A stretch of 64,000 nt of DNA, from contig NZ_RYFI01000005.1 of the NCBI RefSeq assembly GCF_004103825.1, positions 41,550 through 105,549 of the forward strand. Direction: 5' to 3'. A program made the position numbers and the translations under genes. This document shows, piece after piece, positions 54,918 to 63,690 of the stretch; position 1 is the stretch's first letter; every line of letters begins with the position of its first letter. The notes under the pieces were generated by a model. That model saw only the letters and a program-made list of their open reading frames with translations. It did not search any database and had not been told where the DNA came from. The stretch comes from Hansschlegelia zhihuaiae. Its GTDB lineage: Bacteria > Pseudomonadota > Alphaproteobacteria > Rhizobiales > Methylopilaceae.

Positions 54918-57520
54918 TGGCCTCCCACCGCGCCGATGCGCAGCACGCCGCGCTCGGGGAAGTTCGGATCGTCCTCGAGGACCGGCATCTCCATCGGCCC
55001 CATCGCGATCAGGCCGCGCGCGATGGCGTCTCCCGGGACCTCCCAGTAGCGCTTGAAGACCAGCGCGGTCGCGGATTCGACGCCCTCGACCGCCTCCGCG
55101 GCCTGGTAGAGCCGCGAGAGATAGACCGCGTCGCCGAAGCGGAAGGCGAGCGGATGGAAGAAGCCGCGGGAGCCGTCCGCATAGGCGCGGTTCGAGAGCG
55201 CGCGGCGGACCGCGGCGATCACGTCGCCGTGGAAATGGCCGGCTCGGACGCAGAGCCGAAGTTCGATCTCGATCGGGACGTAGACGGCGGCATGGACCGC
55301 GAGGTCGTAGCCGGCGACACGGAACCGGCCGAGATGGGCGCGCATCGCCGCAGCGAAGTCGGTCGCGAGCGCTGCGCCGCCGCCCGGCAGGCGCGTCAGC
55401 CGCGCCTCGTCGCGCGGGTGGATGGCGACGAAGACCGTGTGCCAGCTGCCGGTCCAGCGGAACCGCGCCTTGGCGGCCGCGACCTCGGCATGCCTGAGCG
55501 CGACCTCCTCCCAGTCGGCTTCCGTCACGGCGCGGAACTGGATCGCCCGAAAAGCCTCCGGGGCGAGCTGGCGCACCTGCTCAATCGTCTCCGCCTCGGC
55601 CCCGAGCCGGGCCGGCAGCGGCTGAAAGACGCGCTCGATCCCGACGAACGGCGCCGGAGCGGCGGACGGGTCGGCCGGATCGGTCATCTCGGCGGCCGTG
55701 GGGGCGACGATATGGACGAGCGATCCCGCACCGAGATTGCCCGACCGGCCGACGCCGATCCTATAGCGGGCCGTGACGGCGACGACGTCCGCGGGCGCCC
55801 GACCGTAGCGGTCGTCGCCGAAGCGCAGCCGGACGGCGGCGTCGTTGTCGACCTCCGCCACGAATTGCTGGTCGTAGGAGCCGCTCTCGAACAGATGCGG
55901 CGCCGGCGTCCAGAGCTCGACGTCGCCCTCGGTCGTGAGCACCGACAGCACGATCGCCGGACCGACCTCACGGACGTCCGCCGCCAGGTCATGGCGGCCG
56001 GGAACGAGCCGGCCGTCGGCCGCGTAGACCGGCTCCGGCGGCATGGCCTGATGAGTGAGCGGACCGTCGGGCAGCGTGAGGGCGGCGATCGGCCAGGCGC
56101 GGGTCTCGGCCCGGGGCGCGGGCAGAATCCGGCTGATGGTACGGCCGTGATCGGCCGGCGCGACATTGCCCTGGGCGATCGAGACTGGGTCGATCAGGCC
56201 CGTCTCCGGCGTCTCGGTTGACAGGCGGAACGGCTGGGTCAGCGCGTCCTCGCGCCGCCAGACGACGCGCTGGAGCGGCAGCGCGGCCTGCGCGGGGCTG
56301 CTGCGGGCGGTCAGCGCGCCGCCCGTCATCGCCGCGCGGAAGACCGGGTCCTCGTCGTCCTCGACATCGGTGATCCGCACCACCTGCGCTCGGGCGGGAT
56401 CGGCGTCCGCCGCGGCGCCGGTGACCGGGCTGACCGCCTCGCGGATGAGCAGGTAGTCCCCCGGCGCGAAGGCCGGGCGGTAGGCGTTCGGGTTGGCGCC
56501 ATCCGGGACGCCATAAAGCCACGCCTCGGTCGCGCCGCGCGCGAGGCAGCATTCCGCGTCGCCCCAGGAATGGATGCGCAGCAGGTTGTGGAGCGCGTCC
56601 GCCCGGATCCGCGCCGTGGTCTCGAACACTGTCGCGCCGTCGAGCGCGGGGTCGGCGTCGAAATCCGCGGTCGCGGGCATCACGGCCCCCGGCGCGCCGG
56701 CGTCGCCGATCAGCGGCCGGCCGATCCTGGTGACGAGCTTCGCGCCCGCCGGCACGAAACCGGGCGCGCCCGCCGTCGCGTCGAACTGGACGAAGGCATA
56801 GGCGTTGCGGCCCTGGTGCATCCGGTAGTCGATCAGCCGCGCGTGCCGCGCCGCCGAGATGCGGTGCAGGCAGGCGTCGAGGAACGCCTCGGTCCCAACG
56901 GCGTCCTGAAAGTAGCTCAGCTGGTCGCCCACATAGGCGAACAGCTCCAGCACCGCGACGCCGAGATCGGCGGGCGAGCGCTCTAGCCAGTCCGGGTGCC
57001 GCTCCGCGACGAGCTCCATCAGGAGCCGCCGGAAGCTCTGATAGTCCTTGGCGAGGTAGTCGAGCTCGGGCTCGGCGGGAGCCTCGGACGCGCAGTCGAC
57101 CGTCCGCCGGCAGTCGAGGTCGCTCGGGCAGCCGGCCTTGAACGAGAACCGCGCCTGGCTGCGCTCCGGGTCGAGCCAAGGCGGCTCGACGGAGAGCGCA
57201 TAGATCGAGAAATCTCCCTCGCGGTCGAGGAAGACCCGGATCGTCAGCGGGTCGCCGGGATCGGGCTCGACGGAGAGCGTCCTGACGTCGACGATGCGGG
57301 CCCCGCCCAGCACCACGAAGGCCTCCGGCGCGGCGTCGAGCCCGGCCGGCGGCGCCTTGAGGAACGTGACCTCCAGCGCATGGCGGCGCGCCGGCGGCGC
57401 CAGCATGTCGCGCCGATATTCGACATAGTCGATCCCGTTGACCGGGCTCGCAGGCGCGCGGATCAGGCCCGAGCGCCGCTCGTCCTCGCACCAGATGGTC
57501 CCGGAGGTCGAGATCGCCAT
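54914..57520 (-). CDS. Baseplate assembly protein J (gpJ/Afp11-like)
   Basis: An 868-residue baseplate wedge protein. Family signals include DYLAKDYQSFRRLLMELVAERHPDWLERSPADLGVAVLELFAYVGDQLSYFQDAVGTEAFLDACL near residues 155-220, the PNAYRPAFAPGDYLLIREAV segment and the final EGVESATALVFKRYWEVPGD. In Afp/PVC systems this protein pairs with the Afp12-type protein to ring the spike hub. It lies between gp25 (7 bases upstream) and the second baseplate gene. Confidence 0.82.
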   Translation of the reverse strand: MAISTSGTIWCEDERRSGLIRAPASPVNGIDYVEYRRDMLAPPARRHALEVTFLKAPPAGLDAAPEAFVVLGGARIVDVRTLSVEPDPGDPLTIRVFLDREGDFSIYALSVEPPWLDPERSQARFSFKAGCPSDLDCRRTVDCASEAPAEPELDYLAKDYQSFRRLLMELVAERHPDWLERSPADLGVAVLELFAYVGDQLSYFQDAVGTEAFLDACLHRISAARHARLIDYRMHQGRNAYAFVQFDATAGAPGFVPAGAKLVTRIGRPLIGDAGAPGAVMPATADFDADPALDGATVFETTARIRADALHNLLRIHSWGDAECCLARGATEAWLYGVPDGANPNAYRPAFAPGDYLLIREAVSPVTGAAADADPARAQVVRITDVEDDEDPVFRAAMTGGALTARSSPAQAALPLQRVVWRREDALTQPFRLSTETPETGLIDPVSIAQGNVAPADHGRTISRILPAPRAETRAWPIAALTLPDGPLTHQAMPPEPVYAADGRLVPGRHDLAADVREVGPAIVLSVLTTEGDVELWTPAPHLFESGSYDQQFVAEVDNDAAVRLRFGDDRYGRAPADVVAVTARYRIGVGRSGNLGAGSLVHIVAPTAAEMTDPADPSAAPAPFVGIERVFQPLPARLGAEAETIEQVRQLAPEAFRAIQFRAVTEADWEEVALRHAEVAAAKARFRWTGSWHTVFVAIHPRDEARLTRLPGGGAALATDFAAAMRAHLGRFRVAGYDLAVHAAVYVPIEIELRLCVRAGHFHGDVIAAVRRALSNRAYADGSRGFFHPLAFRFGDAVYLSRLYQAAEAVEGVESATALVFKRYWEVPGDAIARGLIAMGPMEMPVLEDDPNFPERGVLRIGAVGGQ

Positions 57521-57527
57521 CGCCGTC

Positions 57528-57908
57528 TCACGCCGGCCCGGTCTTCACGAAGGTGTCCTCCACGCGTTCGCCAGTCGCGCGCAGGCGGTAGACGACAGTG
57601 ACCTCGAGCCGCTCCTCGAGGGCCGCGACCCCGACGCGCTCGACGAGGATCAGCGTGTCGAGCCAGCGGAGCAGCGAACCGTGGACCAGCTGCTCGGTCG
57701 CGGCGGCGAGCGCGTCCGAGGCGGGCGCGAACACGAGTTGCTTGAGGCCGCAGCCGAATTCCGGTCGGTTCACGCGCTCCCCGGGCGCGGTGAAGATCAC
57801 CTGGCGGATCAGATCGCGGACGTGATCGTCCTCGCCGGTCAGGCCGGCGCGCCCTCGGGCGTCGAGCGACAGCGGGAAGTCGAGGAAGGTCGCATCCGCC
57901 GCCGCCAT
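57528..57908 (-). CDS. GPW/gp25 family baseplate protein
   Basis: A 126-residue protein. The gp25 core reads DHVRDLIRQVIFTAPGERVNRPEFGCGLKQLVFAP, with the PEFG-type turn that is the family hallmark. It links the spike/hub to the wedge in T4-type and Afp-type baseplates. Spacing is 7-9 bases to both neighbours, as in a tight operon. Confidence 0.88.
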   Translation of the reverse strand: MAAADATFLDFPLSLDARGRAGLTGEDDHVRDLIRQVIFTAPGERVNRPEFGCGLKQLVFAPASDALAAATEQLVHGSLLRWLDTLILVERVGVAALEERLEVTVVYRLRATGERVEDTFVKTGPA

Positions 57909-57917
57909 CGCCGCCCC

Positions 57918-58202
57918 CTAGACTTCGATGTCTGGGGTGACGACCGGCGAGCCGGTGAGCGGAAGCGTGATCCTGAACGCGTCCTCGCGGTCCTTCAGGT
58001 GCCGGACCACGCCGCGCGCGATCGCGACGAACAGCCGCCGCCGCGCCCTCACGTCCCGGTCGGAGGAGTCCATGTTGAGCGCCGGCATGTCGTCGAGCAG
58101 CAGGAGCGCGTTGAGCTCCTCGTCCATGGCCGCGGCCATCGAGTCGACGTAGTCCGTGTAGTCGGTCTGGTTGACCGCGAGATTGCCCGGCCTCAGCGCC
58201 AT
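57918..58202 (-). CDS. Small eCIS-associated protein of unknown function
   Basis: A 94-residue protein with no signal peptide, Cys or membrane segment. The middle is acidic and helical (MAAAMDEELNALLLLDDMPALNMDSSDRDVRARRRLFVAIARGVVRHLKD), and the C terminus has a Leu/Thr/Pro strand-like end. I do not recognise a family. It sits between the spike and gp25 genes, the place where some other systems encode a PAAR-type tip; this protein has no PAAR features. GAGAGGGG precedes the ATG at 58202. Confidence 0.65.
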   Translation of the reverse strand: MALRPGNLAVNQTDYTDYVDSMAAAMDEELNALLLLDDMPALNMDSSDRDVRARRRLFVAIARGVVRHLKDREDAFRITLPLTGSPVVTPDIEV

Positions 58203-58216
58203 GCCCCTCTCCGCCC

Positions 58217-58930
58217 CTATTCCAGCAGCACTTTGAGCGACAGCAGCGCCGGGCTCGGCGGCGGCATGGGCGCGACCGGCGGCGCGGGCGTCACCGGCAG
58301 CACGCCGAGCGCCATCTCGCCTGGATGCACGTGGGTGTTGAACAACGTGACGAGCGTCGTGAGATAGGCCATCAGCTGGTCTCCCAGCACGGCCGGATGG
58401 AAGGCGGCCTGGCTGCCCTCCTGGATCAGCGCGCCGTCGAGGACCACGCGCGCCAGTCCCTTGATGGTGACGGTTCCGGTCGGCACGCTGATCTCGATCT
58501 TGTTGACCCCGAGCGCGTCCGAGATCGTGATCGTCTGGGTGAGGTCGTCCATCACGGCCGCAAGGCCGAAATCGGAGCGCCAGACCTTGGTGGTCGGAAG
58601 CGGCGGGCTCGCGGGCGGCGCCATGGGCGCCTCGCCGGCCGCCCAGTAGCCGCCGGTCCAGATCGGCCGCGAGACGTCGCCGGCCTCGAATTCGATCCAG
58701 ACGCCGGACCCGAGCATCGGCACGGCGAAGAAGCCGGCGTTCAGTCCCGCGACAGGCGCGCAGGGCCACGCCCAGCTCGCGGGGACCTCGCCCAGCACCT
58801 CGGGGACCATAGCCTGGACGCGGCCGAGATTGAGCGGGTCGACATTGTTGACCACGACGCCGCGATACTTGCCGTAGACCTTCTGGCGGGCGTCGCCGCC
58901 GGGGCCGTTCCGCTCGCCATAGGCCATCAT
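58217..58930 (-). CDS. Baseplate spike protein V (gpV/VgrG OB-fold-like)
   Basis: A 237-residue protein. The N-terminal OB-fold pattern KYRGVVVNNVDPLNLGRVQAMVPEVLGEVPASWAWPCAPVAG and PMLGSGVWIEFEAGDVSRPIWTGGYW match gpV/gp5-type spikes. The central DDLTQTITISDALGVNKIEISVPTGTVTIKG is a beta-helix spike stretch. The C terminus is Pro-rich and hydrophobic. The hub gene lies 9 bases upstream, so D and V domains, fused in VgrG or Afp8, are separate here. ATGATG allows a start at 58930 or 58927. Confidence 0.82.
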   Translation of the reverse strand: MMAYGERNGPGGDARQKVYGKYRGVVVNNVDPLNLGRVQAMVPEVLGEVPASWAWPCAPVAGLNAGFFAVPMLGSGVWIEFEAGDVSRPIWTGGYWAAGEAPMAPPASPPLPTTKVWRSDFGLAAVMDDLTQTITISDALGVNKIEISVPTGTVTIKGLARVVLDGALIQEGSQAAFHPAVLGDQLMAYLTTLVTLFNTHVHPGEMALGVLPVTPAPPVAPMPPPSPALLSLKVLLE

Positions 58931-58939
58931 GCCTCTCCC

Positions 58940-60073
58940 TCAGGCGACCGCGTCGAACGGGTCGACGAAGACCTCGGCGCCCGTCAGGCCGACCGCGTTC
59001 CGCGACGCGCTGAAGCTCTGGGTCCAGCCGTCGCGCGAGATGCGGTGGCTGACCGAGGTCACGTAATAGGCGCCGCTGTGCTGGCGGCCGGCGCCGCGCA
59101 CCAGCACCGGCAGCCCGGGCAACAGGGGGCGAGCGTATTTGAGGCCGTCGACCTCGCCTTGCGCGGTGACCGCGCGGCTCGACTCGCTCGCCCGCGAGAA
59201 GGCCCGCATCTGCATCTCGATCGGGTTCGCGGCGTCGCCGGCGAGCGGACGCTCGATCGGCGGCGGGATGATCCGGTTGAGCGTGGGCTCGAGGCCCATC
59301 GGCGGCTCGATCGAGACCGGGGCGATGGCGGGGATCGGCGCCCGCGTGCGTGGATCGACCGACGCGCCGACGACGCCGCGCGGCTGGAGCATGTCGTTCG
59401 ACACGCTGAAGGCGGTCAGATTGGTCTTGGACCCGAAGTCGATCGACAGCACGCCCTGCGGCGGCGCGGGCCACAGACGCGGATGGAAATGGCCCATCGT
59501 CACGCCGCTGAACGGCTCGGGCTGAAGGTAGAGCTCGTAGGCGTTCCGTTCGGCGAGCTGGAACAGGTAGGCGGCGTCCGTGTCGCGCTGGGTCGTGATG
59601 GTGTCGACAATCGTTCGGCTCGGCGGCGTCGGGACGACGACCGGGATCGTGGCGTATTTGGCGAAGATCGCCCGCACGATCTCGCTGTCCGGCAGGTTCG
59701 GCCAGATGAAGGGCTGCTGGATGTGGCCCATGATCGTGCCCAGCGCGTCCATGCCGACCACCTCGAGCGTCGAACTGCCCGGCTCGTTGCTGGCGCTCAG
59801 GCCGGCGTCGTGCAGGAAGCCGGTCGCGATCGTCATCGGCACGCCGAGGCCGAAGGCGAGCCGGACCGTAACCGGCAGCAGGGGTCGAAAGATGTCGAAG
59901 GCGAGCGCGTCGAAATCGCCATAGGCGTTGCGGCTGAGATCGAAGTGCAGCCGGAAGATGGACGCCTGGCCGACCGCGGACTCGACCTCGATCTCGCGCA
60001 GCGCGTGGATGAAGGGCGGCGGCAGCGGCGCGAAGGCGACCTGCACGGCGAAATAGGCCGGGAGCAGCGGCAT
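58940..60073 (-). CDS. Phage late control protein D-like hub protein
   Basis: A 377-residue protein resembling gpD/gp27-type hub proteins (the N-terminal part of Afp8/VgrG). Signals are PTIATGFLHDAGL-like MTIATGFLHDAGLSAS with STLEVVGMDALGTIMG, SEIVRAIFAKYATIPV, TQRDTDAAYLFQLAERNAYELYLQ and, near the end, GAYYVTSVSHRISRDGWTQSF. It forms the trimeric hub on which the V spike sits. It lies 4 bases after the LysM-like gene. Confidence 0.82.
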   Translation of the reverse strand: MPLLPAYFAVQVAFAPLPPPFIHALREIEVESAVGQASIFRLHFDLSRNAYGDFDALAFDIFRPLLPVTVRLAFGLGVPMTIATGFLHDAGLSASNEPGSSTLEVVGMDALGTIMGHIQQPFIWPNLPDSEIVRAIFAKYATIPVVVPTPPSRTIVDTITTQRDTDAAYLFQLAERNAYELYLQPEPFSGVTMGHFHPRLWPAPPQGVLSIDFGSKTNLTAFSVSNDMLQPRGVVGASVDPRTRAPIPAIAPVSIEPPMGLEPTLNRIIPPPIERPLAGDAANPIEMQMRAFSRASESSRAVTAQGEVDGLKYARPLLPGLPVLVRGAGRQHSGAYYVTSVSHRISRDGWTQSFSASRNAVGLTGAEVFVDPFDAVA

Positions 60074-60077
60074 GGGC

Positions 60078-60362
60078 TCAGCCTCCGCCGTAGTTCGGAA
60101 GCCGGACCCCGCGGTCGGGCTCCCGCGTCAGTTCGGAGGGGCGCAGCGCCCGGTTGGCGTCGGCGAGCCGCCAGAACTGCTCCGCGTCGCCCAGCGCGCG
60201 GTAGGCGAGCAGATCAGGCCTGTCGTCGTCGCGGACCCTCTGCGACCGCCCGCTCGCGACCTCCGGGATGAAGCGCATGCGCTTGTAACGGATCGCGCGG
60301 CCGTCCCGTCCGACCGTCTCGGCGTCGGCGATCGTCTCGTATCGGCTTCCCCGAAAGAACAT
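60078..60362 (-). CDS. LysM-like tail protein (Afp/gpX-type)
   Basis: A 94-residue protein. The sequence RYKRMRFIPE followed by DDDRPDLLAYRALGDAEQFWRLADANRALRPSEL has the LysM-like helix-loop pattern of the tail protein that joins hub and tube in eCIS and P2-type tails. No signal peptide. It is encoded between the CIS-tube protein and the hub gene, as in related clusters. Confidence 0.72.
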   Translation of the reverse strand: MFFRGSRYETIADAETVGRDGRAIRYKRMRFIPEVASGRSQRVRDDDRPDLLAYRALGDAEQFWRLADANRALRPSELTREPDRGVRLPNYGGG

Positions 60363-60370
60363 GGCCGGTC

Positions 60371-61024
60371 CTAGATCGGCAGCAGCGACCGGATTTCGGT
60401 CGCGTCCTGAAAGGTGTTGAGCGCCCCCATGACCTCCTTCTGGGTGAAGGAGGCCATGTAGACCCAGTATCCGGGATTGGTGATGTCGAGGTCGCGATAG
60501 GTCAGGACCTTCAGCGACAGGTCGACCCTCGCGCGAATGGGATTGAGCTGCTGATCGAACGCCTCCTCCTTGATCGAGAGGCTCTGGACCTGCACCGGCA
60601 GGACCCTCCGCGGCCCCCAGACCAGAAGCGCGAGCGGCGCCTGCTCGGCCATCACGAAGGCGCTGCCGGCGATCGCCAGAACCTCGTTCGCGGCCACCAG
60701 CGCGAGCGGCGGATAGGTCAACCCCTCGAGCGCCGCGATCGCCGGATGGAGGCCGTTGTCCAGCGCGGCGCCGTTCTCGCCCGGACGCTCGAGCTGGTCG
60801 GCCGCGTCGATCTCGATCGCGAAGCTCAGCGTCTCCTCTGGCGGCCCGTTGACGCGGTTCGCGTCGCCGCGCCCGCCGCTAGCCGCGCCGCGCGGCTGCA
60901 GCGAGCGCGTGACCTCGTCCGGATTGTATTGGAAGACGATGATGGTGGGCAGCAGTTCGGGCAGCTGATAGGCGACGATGCCGCCTTTCAGGACCTTCGG
61001 ACTCATCGGAAAACTCGACGTCAT
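60371..61024 (-). CDS. CIS tube/Afp7-like baseplate adaptor protein
   Basis: A 217-residue protein. The N-terminal LPTIIVFQYNPDEVTRSLQPRG is the signature of the CIS-tube (gp53/Afp7-like) family, which adapts the inner tube to the baseplate. Other segments include GLHPAIAALEGLTYPPL and VWGPRRVLPVQVQSLSIKEEAFDQQLNPIRARVDLSLKVL. A gap of 136 bases separates it from the upstream DUF4157 gene and could contain a promoter or processing site. Confidence 0.82.
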   Translation of the reverse strand: MTSSFPMSPKVLKGGIVAYQLPELLPTIIVFQYNPDEVTRSLQPRGAASGGRGDANRVNGPPEETLSFAIEIDAADQLERPGENGAALDNGLHPAIAALEGLTYPPLALVAANEVLAIAGSAFVMAEQAPLALLVWGPRRVLPVQVQSLSIKEEAFDQQLNPIRARVDLSLKVLTYRDLDITNPGYWVYMASFTQKEVMGALNTFQDATEIRSLLPI

Positions 61025-61160
61025 CGAACGCCGCCTCCCGTAGCCCGGCGGCCGTATGGCCGCTCCGGTCCCGAAGCCGAGGCCGTCACGCTAGCACGGC
61101 GCGGAGGTCGTGGGCAGCGCTTCGTCACAAAGGTTACCGAAGTCTTGAGCGGCGCGGCCG
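61025..61160. other. Gap inside the eCIS operon (136 bases)
   Basis: The only sizeable gap among the eCIS genes, between the DUF4157 gene stop and the CIS-tube gene start (minus strand). It is somewhat less GC-rich at 61120-61145 (CGTCACAAAGGTTACCGAAG). An internal promoter is possible, but I can name no -35/-10 pair. Confidence 0.5.
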
Positions 61161-63653
61161 TCATGGGCAGACCGGGCCGGCGCTGTGGTCTGGCGTCTCG
61201 AGCCGCCAGGCGAGGAAGGTGTCGATGCGTCGTTCAGCGTGGCGGCGGAGCTTCATGCGCCATGCCTGGATGGCCACGGCGTCGCCGAACGGCCGCGACA
61301 GCTGGCACTGCTCCATCAGGGTCGCGAGCTCCATGTCGATCGCCGTGTCGCGCTCGCCGCCGACCAGCAGGGCGCGCTTGTCGAGGATGTAGTCCAGCGT
61401 GCGGCAGCCGAGCTGCTTTTCGAAGCAAAGCTCGCCGATCGCCGGAAGCCGGCGCGGCGGCAGCGGCCCGGGCGGCGCGGGGCCGATGGACGGGCCCTGA
61501 TAGGGCGGCGGCTCGACCTTGGGGGTCGGCGTGGGGTCCGGCTTAGGATCGGGCTTGGGATCCGGTTTGGGGTCCGGCTTCGGCGGGGGCGAGCCGGGGA
61601 TCTCCATCTCCCCTTCGGTCCACCACTCGTTCCATCCGGCGATGCGCACGCGGCCGAGGCAGCCGTCGACCGGCGCGCCCCGGAACCAGAGCTTGTAGCG
61701 GTGCTTGTCGCCAGGCTTTGCGGGCATCTCGGTGATGCCCGGCTCGTCGGTGCCGGCGTATTCGCAGCCCGTGGCCCGGTCGGGCAGAAACTTGTCTTCG
61801 TCTATGTCGTCGCGCGGGATCGTCCGGAACACGTCGTCGAAGCGATGGCCGTAGCCGCCGTGCTGAGGAGTGGCGTCTTCCTTGAACTCCGTCTCCGACA
61901 TCTTCGTCGCCGACGTCAGATAGTGCGGCGCCTTCTTCCACCCCGAACCGCGGTCGTGTTCGAAGAAGCCCCTGACCTCCTGGAGATACTCGCCGCAACT
62001 GCACGAACAGGCCTTTTCAAGGTCTTCGGCGAAGTGCAGCCCCATTGTGAACGGCGACTTGACGGACCAGTAGGCCCCGATGTGGTTGACCTTCGATTTT
62101 ATCTTTCCGCTCGGAAGTTTCGAGGAGGACAGGCAGGCGCGCGGGCGCTTCTCTTTTTTCTTCTTCTTGTCCTTCTCAGGGTCCTTGTCTTTGTCCGGAT
62201 CCTTGGGGTCGTCGGGGTCGAGATCCGGCAGGTCCGGAAGTCCCGGGAGCCCGGGAAGGGCCGGCAGGCACGCCCAGGGGTTCTTGATGCAGAACAGGAT
62301 GCCGACGCCGACCCCCACCCCCACGCCGATCCCGCCGCAAATGATCGGGTGGCGGGCGCAGAACCAGCTGTCGTCGTCCTTCTTGGGAGGGTCCTTCTCC
62401 GGCGGCCCGTCGTCCTTCGGGGGCGGCGTGTCGTCCTTCGGCGGGCGCTTGTCGTCGTCCTTCTTCGGATCCGGATCGGGATCCGGCTTGGGGTCGGGAT
62501 CCGGCTTCGGGTCGGGTTCAGGCTCGGGCTTGATCACGATCTCCGACCCGGGGAGCAGGAAGATCTCGACGCGGCGGTTGGCGCTGCGGCCGTCCACGGT
62601 GTCATTCGCGGCCGTAGGCTGTTTCTCGCCGAGCCCCGAGGCCTGGACGCTCACGCCCCGGAGCCCCTGCAACTGCCAGAGCGCCGACAACGCCCGACGT
62701 TGCGACAGCTTCTTGTTGTGCTTCTCGGCGCCGGACTCGTCGGTGTGCCCGACGATCAAGACCCTCAGCGTCCCGCGCTTGGCGGATTTCAGGATGTCGC
62801 GGACCTCCTTCACCGCGCCGACATGGATCTCCTTCAGCTTGTCCGAGTCGATCGCGAAATTGTCGAGTGTGATGCGGAACGGCTCGATGCTGGTCTTCAC
62901 GCCGCCCGGCGAGGTCTTGGAGAGTTCGATCTCCTGCTTACGCTCCTCCTCCGGAGTGAGCGGCTTGGGCGGAGCCTCGCTTTCCTGGTCGCCATCGGCC
63001 TGGGGATCGTCCGGGTCGCGGCGGATCGTCCGGGTCGCGCCTGCACCCTGCTGGATGACGTGGGCGAGTTCGTGGGCGATGAGCCGGCGGCCGTCGGAGC
63101 TGTCCGGCCGGTAGGCTCCGTTCGCGAAAGCGATGTCCCGGCCGAGCGTGAAGGCCCGGGCGCCGACGCCGCGCGCCGCCGTCGCGGCTTCCGCCCCCGT
63201 ATGGAAGCGCACGGCCGACAGCTCTCGCCCGAAGCGCGGTTCGAAATAGGCGCGCAGGGGCGCCGGCATCGGCGATCCGCCGCGCGCCACCGAGGCTTCG
63301 GCCGCGGCCGCCGCCCCGGGCGACGGAGAAGCAGCGACCGCCGAGCGGCGGATCGTGGCAGCACAATGTTCGCAGGGTTCGCCGCCGTCTTCCTCCGCCC
63401 TTTCGCATTCCGCGCATTTGCGCTGCGTCCGGCCGGAGGGCGCCTGGGAAAGCAGGGGAAGCGTCTCGCCGCTCAGGACCGCCGCGGCCGCCCGGTCCGC
63501 CTCGCGTTCGAGCGGGTCGTCAACGGCGCCGATCTCCGCCTTGCGCTGGAGCGGAGAGATCGCGCGCGTCTGCGCCGGCGGACGCTGAGGAGGCTTGCGG
63601 ACCGCCGTCTGCGCCGGCGCCGGCGCGGCCGCCTTGGTCGCCGCGGAGCTCAC
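61161..63653 (-). CDS. DUF4157 (eCIS core) / OmpA-like multidomain protein with Cys-rich C terminus, predicted eCIS effector
   Basis: An 830-residue protein starting with GTG at 63653. In order: a Pro/Ala-rich N terminus (1-45); two CxxC pairs (KCAEC about 80, EPCEHC about 93), possibly a zinc ribbon; the DUF4157 eCIS-core domain (120-205) with the zincin motif HELAHVIQQ (His194, Glu195, His198); an OmpA-like domain (260-367) with VLIVGHTDESGAEKHN and ANRRVEIFLL; a PDPKPDP linker; a Gly/Val-rich hydrophobic segment (437-475); a Lys/Asp/Pro linker; a Cys-containing domain (505-690); another PKPDPKPDP linker; and a short C-terminal domain (735-830). This layout fits a polymorphic eCIS cargo. 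The last two domains are not recognised. Confidence 0.82.
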   Translation of the reverse strand: MSSAATKAAAPAPAQTAVRKPPQRPPAQTRAISPLQRKAEIGAVDDPLEREADRAAAAVLSGETLPLLSQAPSGRTQRKCAECERAEEDGGEPCEHCAATIRRSAVAASPSPGAAAAAEASVARGGSPMPAPLRAYFEPRFGRELSAVRFHTGAEAATAARGVGARAFTLGRDIAFANGAYRPDSSDGRRLIAHELAHVIQQGAGATRTIRRDPDDPQADGDQESEAPPKPLTPEEERKQEIELSKTSPGGVKTSIEPFRITLDNFAIDSDKLKEIHVGAVKEVRDILKSAKRGTLRVLIVGHTDESGAEKHNKKLSQRRALSALWQLQGLRGVSVQASGLGEKQPTAANDTVDGRSANRRVEIFLLPGSEIVIKPEPEPDPKPDPDPKPDPDPDPKKDDDKRPPKDDTPPPKDDGPPEKDPPKKDDDSWFCARHPIICGGIGVGVGVGVGILFCIKNPWACLPALPGLPGLPDLPDLDPDDPKDPDKDKDPEKDKKKKKEKRPRACLSSSKLPSGKIKSKVNHIGAYWSVKSPFTMGLHFAEDLEKACSCSCGEYLQEVRGFFEHDRGSGWKKAPHYLTSATKMSETEFKEDATPQHGGYGHRFDDVFRTIPRDDIDEDKFLPDRATGCEYAGTDEPGITEMPAKPGDKHRYKLWFRGAPVDGCLGRVRIAGWNEWWTEGEMEIPGSPPPKPDPKPDPKPDPKPDPTPTPKVEPPPYQGPSIGPAPPGPLPPRRLPAIGELCFEKQLGCRTLDYILDKRALLVGGERDTAIDMELATLMEQCQLSRPFGDAVAIQAWRMKLRRHAERRIDTFLAWRLETPDHSAGPVCP
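61536..61590. repeat. Short tandem repeat encoding the C-proximal PKPDP linker
   Basis: About five imperfect 12-base units of the type GGxTCCGGxTTx give the PDPKPDPKPDPKPDP run (residues about 690-712) of the DUF4157 protein. Such linkers separate domains and often vary in length between strains. Confidence 0.65.
62467..62528. repeat. Short tandem repeat encoding the first PDPKPDP linker
   Basis: Imperfect units of the type GGATCCGGCTTxGGGTCG encode the PEPDPKPDPDPKPDPDP stretch (residues about 377-398) of the DUF4157 protein, just after its OmpA-like domain. Confidence 0.65.
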
Positions 63654-63690
63654 GCTGCGGTCCTCCGGCCGGAATGGGCGCGGGCGCCGG

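Noticed and set aside
52554-55049. 831-codon plus-strand open frame opposite the baseplate genes
   Set aside because: Arg/Asp/Ala-rich shadow with no recognisable domain.
61536-62528. Short repeats that could be taken for a CRISPR array
   Set aside because: Units are 12-18 bases, in frame, imperfect and without spacers; they encode PDPKPDP linkers.
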